Shown here: positions 9,761-17,886 of the stretch, one piece after another
Layout of the letters: every line of letters starts with the position of its first letter
How positions within the stretch are numbered: position 1 is the first letter of the stretch
Origin: Bacilli bacterium
GTDB taxonomy: Bacteria > Bacillota_I > Bacilli_A > RF39 > UBA660
Direction of reading: 5' to 3'
Length of the DNA: 64,000 bases
NCBI GenBank assembly: GCA_017484125.1
Contig: JAFUTV010000012.1
Location: 29,314 to 93,313 of the forward strand
Program-made: the position numbers and the translations under genes
The notes under the pieces: model-generated
The model's database searches: none
Told to the model about the DNA's origin: nothing
The model's input: only the letters and a program-made list of their open reading frames with translations

Positions 9761-10714
9761 ATGAAAAGAATAGTAATAACTCTTATTTTATTTGTATTTA
9801 TATTGTTATTAATTAATGTATCTTTCTTTACTATTTTTATAAAAAGTATATTTAATAAAGATACTAAAAATATTATTTATAGTCTAGTATATGATCAATA
9901 TAATATCAATGAAAGATTATATAGTATTTCAAATAATAATAATTATACATTAGATGAAGCATATATTGAAATAAATCCATATAAACTAAATGATTTATCT
10001 GCAATTATAATATTTCAAACTAATATCAATGAAGAAATAGAAGTTTATATTAATGATGAATATAAAACAACTATGGAAAAATCTAATAAACATATTATTC
10101 CTATCTATGGTTTAAAACCTGATTATGATAATATTATTAAATTAAAAAGTAGTACTATATCTAAAGAATATATAATTACTACAAAAGACATACATTATAA
10201 TAATTATTTTAATATTGATGAAATAATTAGTAATAGTATATTAGATAATAATAATTTTATTATAAAATTAAATAAAGGATATATAGAAATTGATCATATT
10301 GGTAAAATATATAATTATTACATAGGTAATTATTATTTTAATAATAAAAGCATTGATAATTATAATATATATTTAGATAATACTAAAAATATAGATATAG
10401 CTTATTTAGAAATAAATTCTAATATAGAAAACACAAAATTAAATAGGAGTTTTTATAAATTTTTAGGTATTAGCAAATCTAAAGATTATAAATATTGCGT
10501 AGAACTTACAAATAACTATTTTTATACTGATTATGATTTGAAAGAAGAAGAAAATATTAAACTATATTTTATGAATAAATTTGGCATTGTATATATTTTA
10601 GATTATCATAAAAATATGATATTTAATATTAATTTACCAAAAGATAAATATGCCTTATTCATTAAAATAGAAAATACTGTATATAATACTAATAATATAT
10701 ATGAATTTAAGTGA
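9761..10714 (+). CDS. Membrane-anchored protein resembling the N-terminal domain of aryl-sulfate sulfotransferase
   Basis: 317 residues from ATG 9761, which has GAAAGGA upstream. The in-frame ATG at 9731 has none. Residues 1-28 form one membrane anchor or uncleaved signal. After it comes NPYKLNDLSAIIIFQT, a block EEIEVYINDEY, then IIPIYGLKPDYDNIIKL, which follows the pattern of the bacterial aryl-sulfate sulfotransferase N-terminal domain (NPYG.APLTA, PVYGLY.D..N). The six-bladed catalytic propeller is absent. The C-terminal 200 residues are rich in Asn, Tyr and Ile and unlike anything I recognise. Domain match is my reading of the motif, not a search. It is probably extracytoplasmic. Confidence 0.55.
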   Translation: MKRIVITLILFVFILLLINVSFFTIFIKSIFNKDTKNIIYSLVYDQYNINERLYSISNNNNYTLDEAYIEINPYKLNDLSAIIIFQTNINEEIEVYINDEYKTTMEKSNKHIIPIYGLKPDYDNIIKLKSSTISKEYIITTKDIHYNNYFNIDEIISNSILDNNNFIIKLNKGYIEIDHIGKIYNYYIGNYYFNNKSIDNYNIYLDNTKNIDIAYLEINSNIENTKLNRSFYKFLGISKSKDYKYCVELTNNYFYTDYDLKEEENIKLYFMNKFGIVYILDYHKNMIFNINLPKDKYALFIKIENTVYNTNNIYEFK

Positions 10715-10779
10715 TTTTTGCTTGTAATTACTTGATTTTTATGTTAATATCATATATGTGAATTTATTAGTTCACACTC

Positions 10780-10825
10780 TAAGTGGAAGGGAGATATAGC
10801 GGAACGCCCATACCACTTACACGGA
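10780..10825 (+). promoter_or_regulatory. Structured 5' leader of rplK-rplA, candidate L1 autoregulatory site
   Basis: A 7-bp stem TAAGTGG/CCACTTA (10780-10786 with 10813-10819) encloses GGGAG and a GCGGAACGC mini-hairpin, followed by ACGGA. A GTGG-GGGAG-CCAC helix just upstream of rplK is common in Firmicutes and mimics the L1 site on 23S rRNA. L1 repression of rplKA is established in E. coli. Its action here is inferred. Confidence 0.6.
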
Positions 10826-10856
10826 AAATTAATATTACACAAGGGAGGTGTATTTC

Positions 10857-11453
10857 GTGGCTAAAGAAGTCGTAAAGAAAATCAAATTACAAATTCCTGC
10901 TGGTAAAGCAACTCCAGCACCACCAGTTGGTACTGTTCTTGGTCCTGCCGGAATTAATTTAGGTGAATTCTGTACAAAATTTAATGATGCATCTAAAGAT
11001 AAGATGGGTGATGTTTTACCTGTTGAAATAACAGTTTATGCTGATAGAACATTTGATTTTGTTCTTAAAACTCCACCAGCTCCATTCTTAATTAAAAAAT
11101 TTGCTAAAATTCAAAAAGGAAGTCCAAAAGGAGCTAATGAAGTTGTTGCTACTTTAACATTAGATGACATTAGAAAAATTGCTGAAATAAAAATGCCAGA
11201 TTCAAATGCATATGACATCGAAGCTGTTATGAAGTCTATTGAAGGTACTGCCAGAAATATGGGTGTTGCAGTTAAAGGTGTTAATGATGCAGAATTAGCT
11301 GAACAACAAAAAGAAGCTGCAGTTGCTGAAGCAGAAGCAGCAAAACGTGAAGCTGAATTAGAAGAAATGGAAGCAGAAGCTAAAGAAGAACATTCTGCTG
11401 AAGTTGAAGTAATTGGTGAAAAAGAAGAAACTGAAGAAAATACTGAAGAATAA
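10857..11453 (+). CDS. rplK: 50S ribosomal protein L11 with a long acidic C-terminal tail
   Basis: L11 forms the GTPase-associated stalk base with 23S rRNA. The GTG at 10857 fits the AAGGGAGG site and the family start VAKEVVKKIKLQIPAGKATPAPPVG. The family core ends at about residue 141 (GTARNMGVAVKG), its usual full length. It is followed by about 57 extra residues rich in Glu and Ala, running through AELAEQQKEAAVAEAEAAKR to ETEENTEE, predicted as an acidic helix or disordered tail. Codon use and base composition match the core, and there is a proper stop, so this is not a read-through artefact. It is cotranscribed with rplA. Confidence 0.96.
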   Translation: MAKEVVKKIKLQIPAGKATPAPPVGTVLGPAGINLGEFCTKFNDASKDKMGDVLPVEITVYADRTFDFVLKTPPAPFLIKKFAKIQKGSPKGANEVVATLTLDDIRKIAEIKMPDSNAYDIEAVMKSIEGTARNMGVAVKGVNDAELAEQQKEAAVAEAEAAKREAELEEMEAEAKEEHSAEVEVIGEKEETEENTEE

Positions 11454-11502
11454 CTTATAAAATTTCCGCTAATTAAACCACAAGTTAGAAAGGAAGAATA
11501 TT

Positions 11503-12198
11503 ATGAAAAGAGGCAAAAAGTTCGTGGAAGCTTCTAAAAAAGTAGATAAGAAAGTATCTTATTCTAAAGAAGAAGCAATTAAATTAGTTAAAGAAACTTC
11601 TATTACTAAATTTGATGGTACTATAGAAGTTGCTTTCAAACTAAATTTAGATCCTAAAAAAGCTGATCAACAATTAAGAGGTTCACTTGTACTTCCTAAT
11701 GGTACAGGTAAATCAAAAAAGATTTTAGTTATTGCTAAAGGTGAACAAGCTGAAGCTGCTAAAAAGAGCGGTGCTGATTTCGTTGGAGATACAGATATGA
11801 TTGAAAAAATTGAAAAAGAAAATTGGTTCGATTATGATGTAATCGTTGCAACTCCAGATATGATGCCAGTACTTGCTAGAGTTGGTAAAGTTTTAGGACC
11901 TAAAGGATTAATGCCAAACCCTAAAACTGGCACTGTAACTATGAACGTTGCAGCTGCTATTGAAGATATTAAAAAAGGTATGGTTGAATATAAAAATGAT
12001 TCATACGGAAATATTCATGCTATAATTGGTAAAGTTTCATTTGATGAATCTAAATTAGTTGAAAACTTAGTATTTGTATTTAATGCTATTTCTAAGACTA
12101 AACCACAAAGTGTTAAAGGAAATTATATTCAAAATATTTCAATATCTTCAACTATGGGACCTGGTATCAAGGTTGATAAAAATTCATTTGACAATTAG
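11503..12198 (+). CDS. rplA: 50S ribosomal protein L1
   Basis: 231 residues, the usual length. L1 forms the mobile L1 stalk that handles E-site tRNA and represses its own operon in characterised bacteria. Recognised by the N-terminal KRGKKFVEASKKVDK, the RNA-binding ATPDMMPVLARVGKVLGPKGLMPNPK segment (in pieces) and C-terminal ISISSTMGPGIKVD. AGAAAGGAAGA is the ribosome site. The promoter of rplJL overlaps its stop codon. Confidence 0.98.
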   Translation: MKRGKKFVEASKKVDKKVSYSKEEAIKLVKETSITKFDGTIEVAFKLNLDPKKADQQLRGSLVLPNGTGKSKKILVIAKGEQAEAAKKSGADFVGDTDMIEKIEKENWFDYDVIVATPDMMPVLARVGKVLGPKGLMPNPKTGTVTMNVAAAIEDIKKGMVEYKNDSYGNIHAIIGKVSFDESKLVENLVFVFNAISKTKPQSVKGNYIQNISISSTMGPGIKVDKNSFDN

Positions 12199-12216
12199 TT
12201 AAATGTCTTATATAAT
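12188..12216 (+). promoter_or_regulatory. Consensus promoter of rplJ-rplL
   Basis: TTGACA, 17 bp, TATAAT: a perfect sigma-A consensus, overlapping the end of rplA. Confidence 0.9.
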
Positions 12217-12221
12217 AGTTA

Positions 12222-12342
12222 TGTTTAAAAAAGCGATTGACCAAAGACAGCAAGTGCAAAAGTAAATCTTGCCGAGGGAAGCTAATATACAACTTTAATG
12301 ATGTAATTTTATGCTTTCCACTCTGTGCGAAAGCTTTTTTAT
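12222..12342 (+). ncRNA. Ribosomal protein L10 leader
   Basis: A 120-nt leader before rplJ with the typical GACCAAAGACAGCAAGTGC stretch, CCGAGGGAAGCT, and a 3' hairpin GCTTTC/GAAAGC (12313-12318 with 12329-12334) followed by six T. In Firmicutes the L10(L12)4 complex binds this RNA and promotes termination at the last hairpin. The sequence pattern is clear. Regulation here is inferred from the family. Confidence 0.85.
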
Positions 12343-12374
12343 ATAAAAAATATAATAGAAAGGAATAAACTAGT

Positions 12375-12869
12375 ATGGCAAGTCAAAAGATTCTTGAATC
12401 AAAAGAAAACATTGTTAATGAAATTGCTGATAAGATAAAAAATAGTGAATCTGTGATTTTATTTAGCTACCAAGGTTTAACTGTAGCTGATATGGCTGAA
12501 TTAAGAAATAATCTTAGAAATGTTGATGGCGAAGCAAAGATTTATAAAAATACTCTTGTTAAAAGAGCATTAGAATCACTTAACATCAAAATGGAAGATT
12601 CTTTCTTAGAAGGTCCAAATGCTATAGTTTTTGGTAAATCTTTACTAGAACCTATTAAGGAAATTAGTAAATTTGCAAAAAATCATGAACAAGCTGTTAT
12701 AAGAATTGGAATTATCAGTGGTGAAGTTGCAGGTCTTGAAGAAATAAATAAATATGCTACTATACCATCAAGGGAAACATTACTTACTCAACTTGCTTCT
12801 GGCATGATGGCTTACGTAAAAGATTTATCTATTGCTTTGAATTTATATGCCGATAAAAAAGAAAATTAA
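12375..12869 (+). CDS. rplJ: 50S ribosomal protein L10
   Basis: 164 residues, standard length. L10 anchors L7/L12 dimers on the stalk and represses rplJL through the leader. Features are the N-terminal [31 protein letters not shown] region (in parts), [12 protein letters not shown], the EGPNAIVFG loop and a C-terminal amphipathic helix for L12 binding. AGAAAGGA precedes the ATG. rplL follows at 23 bp. Confidence 0.97.
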   Translation: MASQKILESKENIVNEIADKIKNSESVILFSYQGLTVADMAELRNNLRNVDGEAKIYKNTLVKRALESLNIKMEDSFLEGPNAIVFGKSLLEPIKEISKFAKNHEQAVIRIGIISGEVAGLEEINKYATIPSRETLLTQLASGMMAYVKDLSIALNLYADKKEN

Positions 12870-12892
12870 GTTTATTAGAAAGGAATGATATT

Positions 12893-13267
12893 ATGGCAAA
12901 GTTTACAAAGGAAACATTTATTGAAGGATTAAAAGAAATGACTATTCTTGAAGTTAAAGAATTAGTTGATGCAATGAAAGAAGAATTTGGAGTAGATCCA
13001 AGTGCAGTTGCAGTTGCTGCTGCTCCTGCTGCTGGTGATAATGCTGGTGCTGCTGCAGATGCTCCTAAAACTGTTGTATTAAAAGATGCTGGGGCTACTA
13101 AAATTGCTGTTATTAAGTTAATTAAAGAAGCTACAGGTTTAGGATTAGTTGAAGCTAAAGCTTTAGCTGATAATGGTGGAAATATTAAAGAAAATGTTTC
13201 TGCTGAAGAAGCTGAAAAACTTAAAGCTGATTTTGAAGCAGCTGGTGCTACTATTGAATTAGCTTAA
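12893..13267 (+). CDS. rplL: 50S ribosomal protein L7/L12
   Basis: 124 residues. The N-terminal dimerisation helices ([20 protein letters not shown]), an Ala-rich hinge and the C-terminal factor-binding domain [22 protein letters not shown] are present. L12 recruits EF-G, EF-Tu and IF2. The usual GLKEAKxLVxxxPxxVKE reads [17 protein letters not shown], so a conserved Lys and the Pro are missing from the factor-binding face. A terminator follows at once. rpoB, the usual next gene, is not here. Confidence 0.96.
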   Translation: MAKFTKETFIEGLKEMTILEVKELVDAMKEEFGVDPSAVAVAAAPAAGDNAGAAADAPKTVVLKDAGATKIAVIKLIKEATGLGLVEAKALADNGGNIKENVSAEEAEKLKADFEAAGATIELA

Positions 13268-13273
13268 TTTGTG

Positions 13274-13298
13274 AAAAATGGATTAAATCCATTTTTTT
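13274..13298 (+). terminator. Terminator after rplL
   Basis: AAAAATGGATT/AATCCATTTTT hairpin followed by T residues. Confidence 0.85.
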
Positions 13299-13299
13299 C

Positions 13300-13328
13300 T
13301 TGCTTTTTTTAAAAAAATAAAGTATTAT
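13300..13328 (+). promoter_or_regulatory. Promoter of the L,D-transpeptidase operon
   Basis: TTGCTT, 17 bp, TATTAT, 33 bp before the start codon. Confidence 0.55.
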
Positions 13329-13360
13329 ATTACTTGTTTTAAATGAAAAGGGGAAAATTT

Positions 13361-14281
13361 ATGGAAAAGAAGAATATGAAAAGGTTGATGGCTTATGCTT
13401 TAGTTGCTGCATTAGCAACACAAAGTCCAATTACAGTTAAGGCTAGTGAGAAAACTAGTGATGTAAAAATATCAGAAGTAAATTATGTTATGGCATTATC
13501 TAATGTAAATATCAGAAAATATCCATCTACTGAATCTGAAAAGTTAGGACTATTAAAAACTGGCGAAGCTTTAAAATTGAATTTTGAAACTTCTGATGGA
13601 TGGTATAGAGTTAAATATAATGATGTATATGGATATATTTCAAAAGATTATGCTGAAATTGTTGAAAGAAAAGAAGTAGTCGGTGATAAGACTCAAGCAA
13701 TAGTTTTGGAAGATACTAAATTATATACTGATATTGGTCCATTAGATATTAAAAAATATACTATTGGGGAAGTAACTGAAGTAAATGATATATATTACTA
13801 TATAAAAACTGATAAAGAAGAAGGATACGTTGCAAAAGATAAATCCGATATTTTAACAGATACCTATGTTATAGTTGATATTTCTGATCAAGAATTAAAT
13901 CTATTTAATAAAGGTGAATTAATATTAACAACTCCTGTAGTAACAGGTACACCTACAAAATCTAGAGAAACACATATGGGCTATTTTGAAATATATGATA
14001 AATCTCATGATAGATATCTTGTTGGACCTAACTATAGAAGTTATGTTGATAAAATGATGAAGTTTAATAATAATGAGGGATTACACGATGCAGAATATCA
14101 TAAAGATTATGATGAAAATGGTAAATTAATTAAATCACATGGATGGAGAGAAATATCGGAATTTGGTGGACAAACATATCAACATAATGGTTCACATGGT
14201 TGTGTTAATATGCCACATGATGCAGCAGTAGAAGTATATAATAATACTGATGTTGGTTCTAGGGTATTAGTAAAAGAATAG
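13361..14281 (+). CDS. L,D-transpeptidase (YkuD) with SH3-type repeats
   Basis: Exported peptidoglycan cross-linking enzyme that makes 3-3 links or attaches proteins to the wall. The ATG at 13361 is preferred over 13343 because AAAAGGGG lies 7 bp before it. A signal peptide (residues 1-30, cut near VKA-SEK) is followed by a bacterial SH3 repeat (NVNIRKYPSTESEKLGLL), a second SH3-like segment, and the YkuD domain with the catalytic SHGCVNM (Cys281) and upstream His in QHNGSH. 306 residues. It shares a transcript with the small gene at 14292 (10 bp gap). Confidence 0.9.
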   Translation: MEKKNMKRLMAYALVAALATQSPITVKASEKTSDVKISEVNYVMALSNVNIRKYPSTESEKLGLLKTGEALKLNFETSDGWYRVKYNDVYGYISKDYAEIVERKEVVGDKTQAIVLEDTKLYTDIGPLDIKKYTIGEVTEVNDIYYYIKTDKEEGYVAKDKSDILTDTYVIVDISDQELNLFNKGELILTTPVVTGTPTKSRETHMGYFEIYDKSHDRYLVGPNYRSYVDKMMKFNNNEGLHDAEYHKDYDENGKLIKSHGWREISEFGGQTYQHNGSHGCVNMPHDAAVEVYNNTDVGSRVLVKE

Positions 14282-14291
14282 GAGTATTTTA

Positions 14292-14621
14292 ATGGTAACA
14301 ATAAGTGATATAACAAGATTAGCATATTATTCTAAATATTTATTAATCGATGAAGATATTATTAATGCTCTGGGATACGAATCTGCATTATTATTTTATC
14401 TTGATAATATTAATAGTGATGAAAAAGATAGTTTTGATGCTATTGTTTCAGATAAGAATGCTAAAGAATTATTATTTCTTACAATTCAATTACTTGATAT
14501 AAATGAAGAAATAATAAATAACGGAATAAATGACAACTTAAAGAAAAAGTACGAAGACTTAAGATTTATTTATATGCGTACTAAATATAGATTTGAAGAT
14601 ACTAAAACATTAAAAAAATAA
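14292..14621 (+). CDS. Small conserved-type hypothetical protein
   Basis: 109 residues, soluble and predicted all-helical, acidic N-terminal half, basic end. AGGAG precedes ATG at 7 bp, and the terminator overlaps the stop, so it is a real gene. No family recognised. Its position behind the L,D-transpeptidase might suggest a wall-related or YlbF-like small cytoplasmic role, but nothing in the sequence shows it. Confidence 0.75.
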   Translation: MVTISDITRLAYYSKYLLIDEDIINALGYESALLFYLDNINSDEKDSFDAIVSDKNAKELLFLTIQLLDINEEIINNGINDNLKKKYEDLRFIYMRTKYRFEDTKTLKK

Positions 14622-14646
14622 AAGGAGAATTATTTTCTCCTTTTTA
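14620..14646. terminator. Bidirectional terminator
   Basis: AAAAGGAGAA/TTCTCCTTTT hairpin shared by the convergent genes. It overlaps both stop codons. Confidence 0.85.
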
Positions 14647-15835
14647 ATTTTATTATAAAAACTAATATAAATATAATTAATAATGCAATAGAAATTATAT
14701 ATATCAAATATTTCTTAATATATTTTAAAATATTAAATTTTATTTCGCTATTAAGAATAACATCTTCAGATAATAATAATTCATTATCATAGTAATAGTT
14801 AATTTTACCAATATTATCATTCTTTTTATTATTATAATCCAATTCTTCAATACCAATGTATACTACTTTAAATAAACTATTATCATAATCATTTGGTAAC
14901 ATTTTATATATATTATTGCTATTATATATACTATAGCTATCTATATTACTTAAATTAACATTTAATTGTTTTATTAAAGTATTCTTTTTAATTAATAGTT
15001 GATTATCATAATTATCATTAATAAATTTTATTAACTTTAAAGTATCTACAAGATTATAGTAACTATTATTAATTTTATCTGCTTTTAAAGTAATTACTAA
15101 TATTTCATGGTCATCTTTATTAATTAATGAAGACATACAATATCCGGCATCTAAAGTAAATCCTGTTTTACTACCTAATATTTTTGATGTATCTGAATTT
15201 GAATATTTATTATATTTATTTATAGTTGAATATACGTTTAATCCATTAGATAATTTATATTCACTAGTAGTATATATTTTTTTAAATGTATCATTTTTTA
15301 ATGAATATGCTAATAGTTTTCTAATATCATCAGCAGAAGAATAGTGATTATTAATATCTAATCCCGTTACATTTACAAAATGTGTGTTGGTAAGTCCTAG
15401 TTTATTCACAAGCAAATTCATTTTTTCAACAAAAGACTCAATTGAACCACTTGATAAGATTGCAATTGAATTAGTGGCATCTGCTCCAGATGGAAGCATT
15501 GAAGCATATAATAAATCCATATATGTTAGTTGATCATTAGCTCTTAATCCCGCAATACTTGCATCCCATCTAACAGTATTTAATATATCTTGTGTTATTG
15601 TTACTTTTTCATCTAAATTTTTAATATTTTCAATTGCAGTAATTGTTGTTGCAATTTTAGTTAATGATGCAATAGATATTTTGTCATTACTGTTCAATTC
15701 ATATAGTATTTTATCATCAGTTAAATCATATACTTCAACATATTTTGAATTTACATCAGGATAATTTAATGCATATATAGTATTTGGAATAAATAGTAAT
15801 AATAATAAAAATAAATACTTCTTCACTATAATCAT
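14630..15835 (-). CDS. Serine-type D-Ala-D-Ala carboxypeptidase (DacA/PBP5 family)
   Basis: Trims the terminal D-Ala of peptidoglycan stems on the outer membrane face. 401 residues with signal peptide 1-22, SxxK motif SLTK in KISIASLTKIATT, second motif SGADATN (SxN is normally SGN, here SGA) and KTG in GSKTGFTLDAGYC. The C-terminal membrane segment near 375-397 followed by KLKRRK anchors the protein, unlike the amphipathic helix of PBP5. A GTG at 15826 preceded by AGAGATG is an alternative start giving 398 residues. Confidence 0.9.
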   Translation of the reverse strand: MIIVKKYLFLLLLLFIPNTIYALNYPDVNSKYVEVYDLTDDKILYELNSNDKISIASLTKIATTITAIENIKNLDEKVTITQDILNTVRWDASIAGLRANDQLTYMDLLYASMLPSGADATNSIAILSSGSIESFVEKMNLLVNKLGLTNTHFVNVTGLDINNHYSSADDIRKLLAYSLKNDTFKKIYTTSEYKLSNGLNVYSTINKYNKYSNSDTSKILGSKTGFTLDAGYCMSSLINKDDHEILVITLKADKINNSYYNLVDTLKLIKFINDNYDNQLLIKKNTLIKQLNVNLSNIDSYSIYNSNNIYKMLPNDYDNSLFKVVYIGIEELDYNNKKNDNIGKINYYYDNELLLSEDVILNSEIKFNILKYIKKYLIYIISIALLIIFILVFIIKLKRRK

Positions 15836-15902
15836 CTCTATAATATAATATCATAATAATTATCTTTATGAAATAATTTTACATTTTCATAATAAAAAAA
15901 TA

Positions 15903-15931
15903 TTGACATATAATTATTATAGAATTAAAAT
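15903..15931 (+). promoter_or_regulatory. Promoter of the first Asn T-box leader
   Basis: TTGACA, 17 bp, TAAAAT. It drives the leader at about 15938. Confidence 0.85.
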
Positions 15932-15937
15932 TAATTT

Positions 15938-16206
15938 AATAACTAAGAAAGAGACAAGTAGTAATAGAAATATTTCTAGTGAGTTGGGTATAGTGGAAAC
16001 CAATAAATTATCTATTATGAATAACACTCTGGAGTTGCTTACCAAAAGGTAAAACCAAGTAGACTAAGTCGGGTGCAGACCGTTATATTTGCTAGATTTG
16101 TTTGAATCGAAAAAGTGATCATAAAATTAATAAATTATGATAAATTGGGTGGTACCGCGGAATAACCAGTTTTCGTCCCAAATAGTGGATGAATACTGGT
16201 TTTTTA
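15938..16206 (+). ncRNA. T-box riboswitch, Asn specifier, upstream of asnB
   Basis: The T-box core GGGTGGTACCGCGG lies at 16147-16160. The terminator arms AACCAGT (16164-16170) and ACTGGTT (16195-16201) are followed by T6, with CGTCCC between them for the antiterminator. In stem I, GAATAACACTCTGGAG places the triplet AAC at 16023-16025 in the specifier position, matching the asparagine synthetase it precedes. Uncharged tRNA-Asn should turn the gene on. The 353-bp gap before asnB is filled by this leader and its promoter. Confidence 0.93.
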
Positions 16207-16236
16207 AATCTTAAAACGCGGAAAGGAGAATTTATT

Positions 16237-17808
16237 ATGTGCAGTTTTATGGTTTATACTGATGTAGATATCAGTGATGAAAGTTTTAAAAAGGGGTTTG
16301 ATAGGATAAAATATAGAGGTCCTGATATGTCAAAAATAATAAAGAAAAATGGCATATGGGGATTTCATAGACTTGCAATTATGGGACTTGATGAAAGTGG
16401 CATGCAACCATTTGAAAAAGATGAAAAAAGAGTTGTATGTAATGGAGAATTGTATGGTTTTAGAAAAGTAAAGGAAGAGTTAATTAAAGAGGGGTATAAG
16501 TTTTCATCTGATAGTGACTGTGAAATAATTTTACCAATGTTTGAAAAATATGGTGTAGAAATGTTTAAAAAACTAGATGCTGAATTTGCTTGCGTATTAT
16601 TTGATGGAACAGATTTTATTGCCGCAAGAGACCCAATTGGAATACGACCAATGTTTTATGGATACAGTAAATCAAATCATATTGCTTTTGCTTCTGAAGC
16701 TAAAGCATTAGTTAATATATGTGATAAGATAATGCCATTTCCTCCAGGCCATTATTATAAGGATGGAAAGTTTATTTGCTATTATGATGCGACTAAATAT
16801 AGTAAATATATCGATGATGATATCAATAATATTTGTTTTAAAATCAAAGAAAAATTAATTGATGGTGTATTAAAAAGATTAGATAGTGATGCACCATTAG
16901 GATTTTTACTAAGTGGTGGTCTTGATTCAAGTTTGGTGTGTGCAATTGCTCAAAAGCATTTAGATAAGCCTATTAAAACTTTTGCTATTGGTATGAGTAA
17001 AGATGCTATAGATTTAAAGTATGCTAAAGAAGTTGCTGATTATATTGGCAGTGATCATACTGAAGTATATATGGAACCAGAAGATGTAATAAATATATTA
17101 GAGGAAGTTATATATCATTTAGAAACATGGGATATAACAACTATAAGAGCATCAATTGGAATGTATATGCTAACTAAATGGATTTCTAAAAATACTGATA
17201 TTAAAGTGTTAATGACAGGTGAGGTATCTGATGAACTATTTGGTTATAAATATACCGATTTTGCGCCAAATGCAAAAGAATTTCAAAAAGAATCAGAAAA
17301 ACGTATCAGAGAACTTTATATGTATGATGTATTAAGAGCAGATAGATGCATATCTGGGGCATCGTTAGAGGGGAGAGTCCCTTTTGCTGATTTAGAATTT
17401 GTAAATTATGTAATGGGAATTAATCCCGAAATAAAATTAAATAAGTATAATAAAGGTAAATATTTATTACGTCATGCATTCGAAGGTGATTATTTACCAC
17501 ATGATATATTATATAGAGAAAAAGCAGCTTTTTCTGATGCTGTTGGACATTCAATGGTAGATTATTTAAAAGAATATGCAGAAAAAAAATATAGTGATGA
17601 TGATTTTCAAAAATTATGTAAAAAGTTTGATAAACATACACCATTTACTAAAGAATCTTTATTATATAGAGAAATATTTGAAAAGTATTATCCTAATCAA
17701 AGTGATATGATTATAGATTACTGGATGCCTAATAAGAATTGGGATGGATGTGATGTTAAAGATCCATCTGCTAGAGTCTTATCAAACTATGGAGAAAGTG
17801 GAAAATAA
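16237..17808 (+). CDS. asnB: Asparagine synthase (glutamine-hydrolysing), AsnB type
   Basis: Makes asparagine from aspartate, ATP and glutamine. The true start is ATG 16237: it has AAAGGAG upstream and puts the nucleophile Cys at position 2 (MCSF, usually MCGI). An in-frame ATG at 16189 lies inside the leader terminator. 523 residues. The glutaminase domain shows YRGPD and FHRLAI, followed by the synthetase domain with PP-loop LSGGLDSSLV and TGEVSDELFGY. Regulated by the Asn T-box leader. One of three asparagine synthetase genes in the window. Confidence 0.93.
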   Translation: MCSFMVYTDVDISDESFKKGFDRIKYRGPDMSKIIKKNGIWGFHRLAIMGLDESGMQPFEKDEKRVVCNGELYGFRKVKEELIKEGYKFSSDSDCEIILPMFEKYGVEMFKKLDAEFACVLFDGTDFIAARDPIGIRPMFYGYSKSNHIAFASEAKALVNICDKIMPFPPGHYYKDGKFICYYDATKYSKYIDDDINNICFKIKEKLIDGVLKRLDSDAPLGFLLSGGLDSSLVCAIAQKHLDKPIKTFAIGMSKDAIDLKYAKEVADYIGSDHTEVYMEPEDVINILEEVIYHLETWDITTIRASIGMYMLTKWISKNTDIKVLMTGEVSDELFGYKYTDFAPNAKEFQKESEKRIRELYMYDVLRADRCISGASLEGRVPFADLEFVNYVMGINPEIKLNKYNKGKYLLRHAFEGDYLPHDILYREKAAFSDAVGHSMVDYLKEYAEKKYSDDDFQKLCKKFDKHTPFTKESLLYREIFEKYYPNQSDMIIDYWMPNKNWDGCDVKDPSARVLSNYGESGK

Positions 17809-17822
17809 AAGTTGTAAAAAAT

Positions 17823-17858
17823 AATACATGATATTATAATATTATCATGTATTTTTGT
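17823..17858 (+). terminator. Terminator after asnB
   Basis: Eleven-bp stem AATACATGATA/TATCATGTATT followed by T residues. Confidence 0.8.
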
Positions 17859-17886
17859 TAATAATAGTTAATTAAAGGAGAAATAT

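Noticed and set aside
16189..16236. Upstream ATG for asnB
   Set aside because: It is inside the T-box terminator and would bury the catalytic N-terminal Cys.
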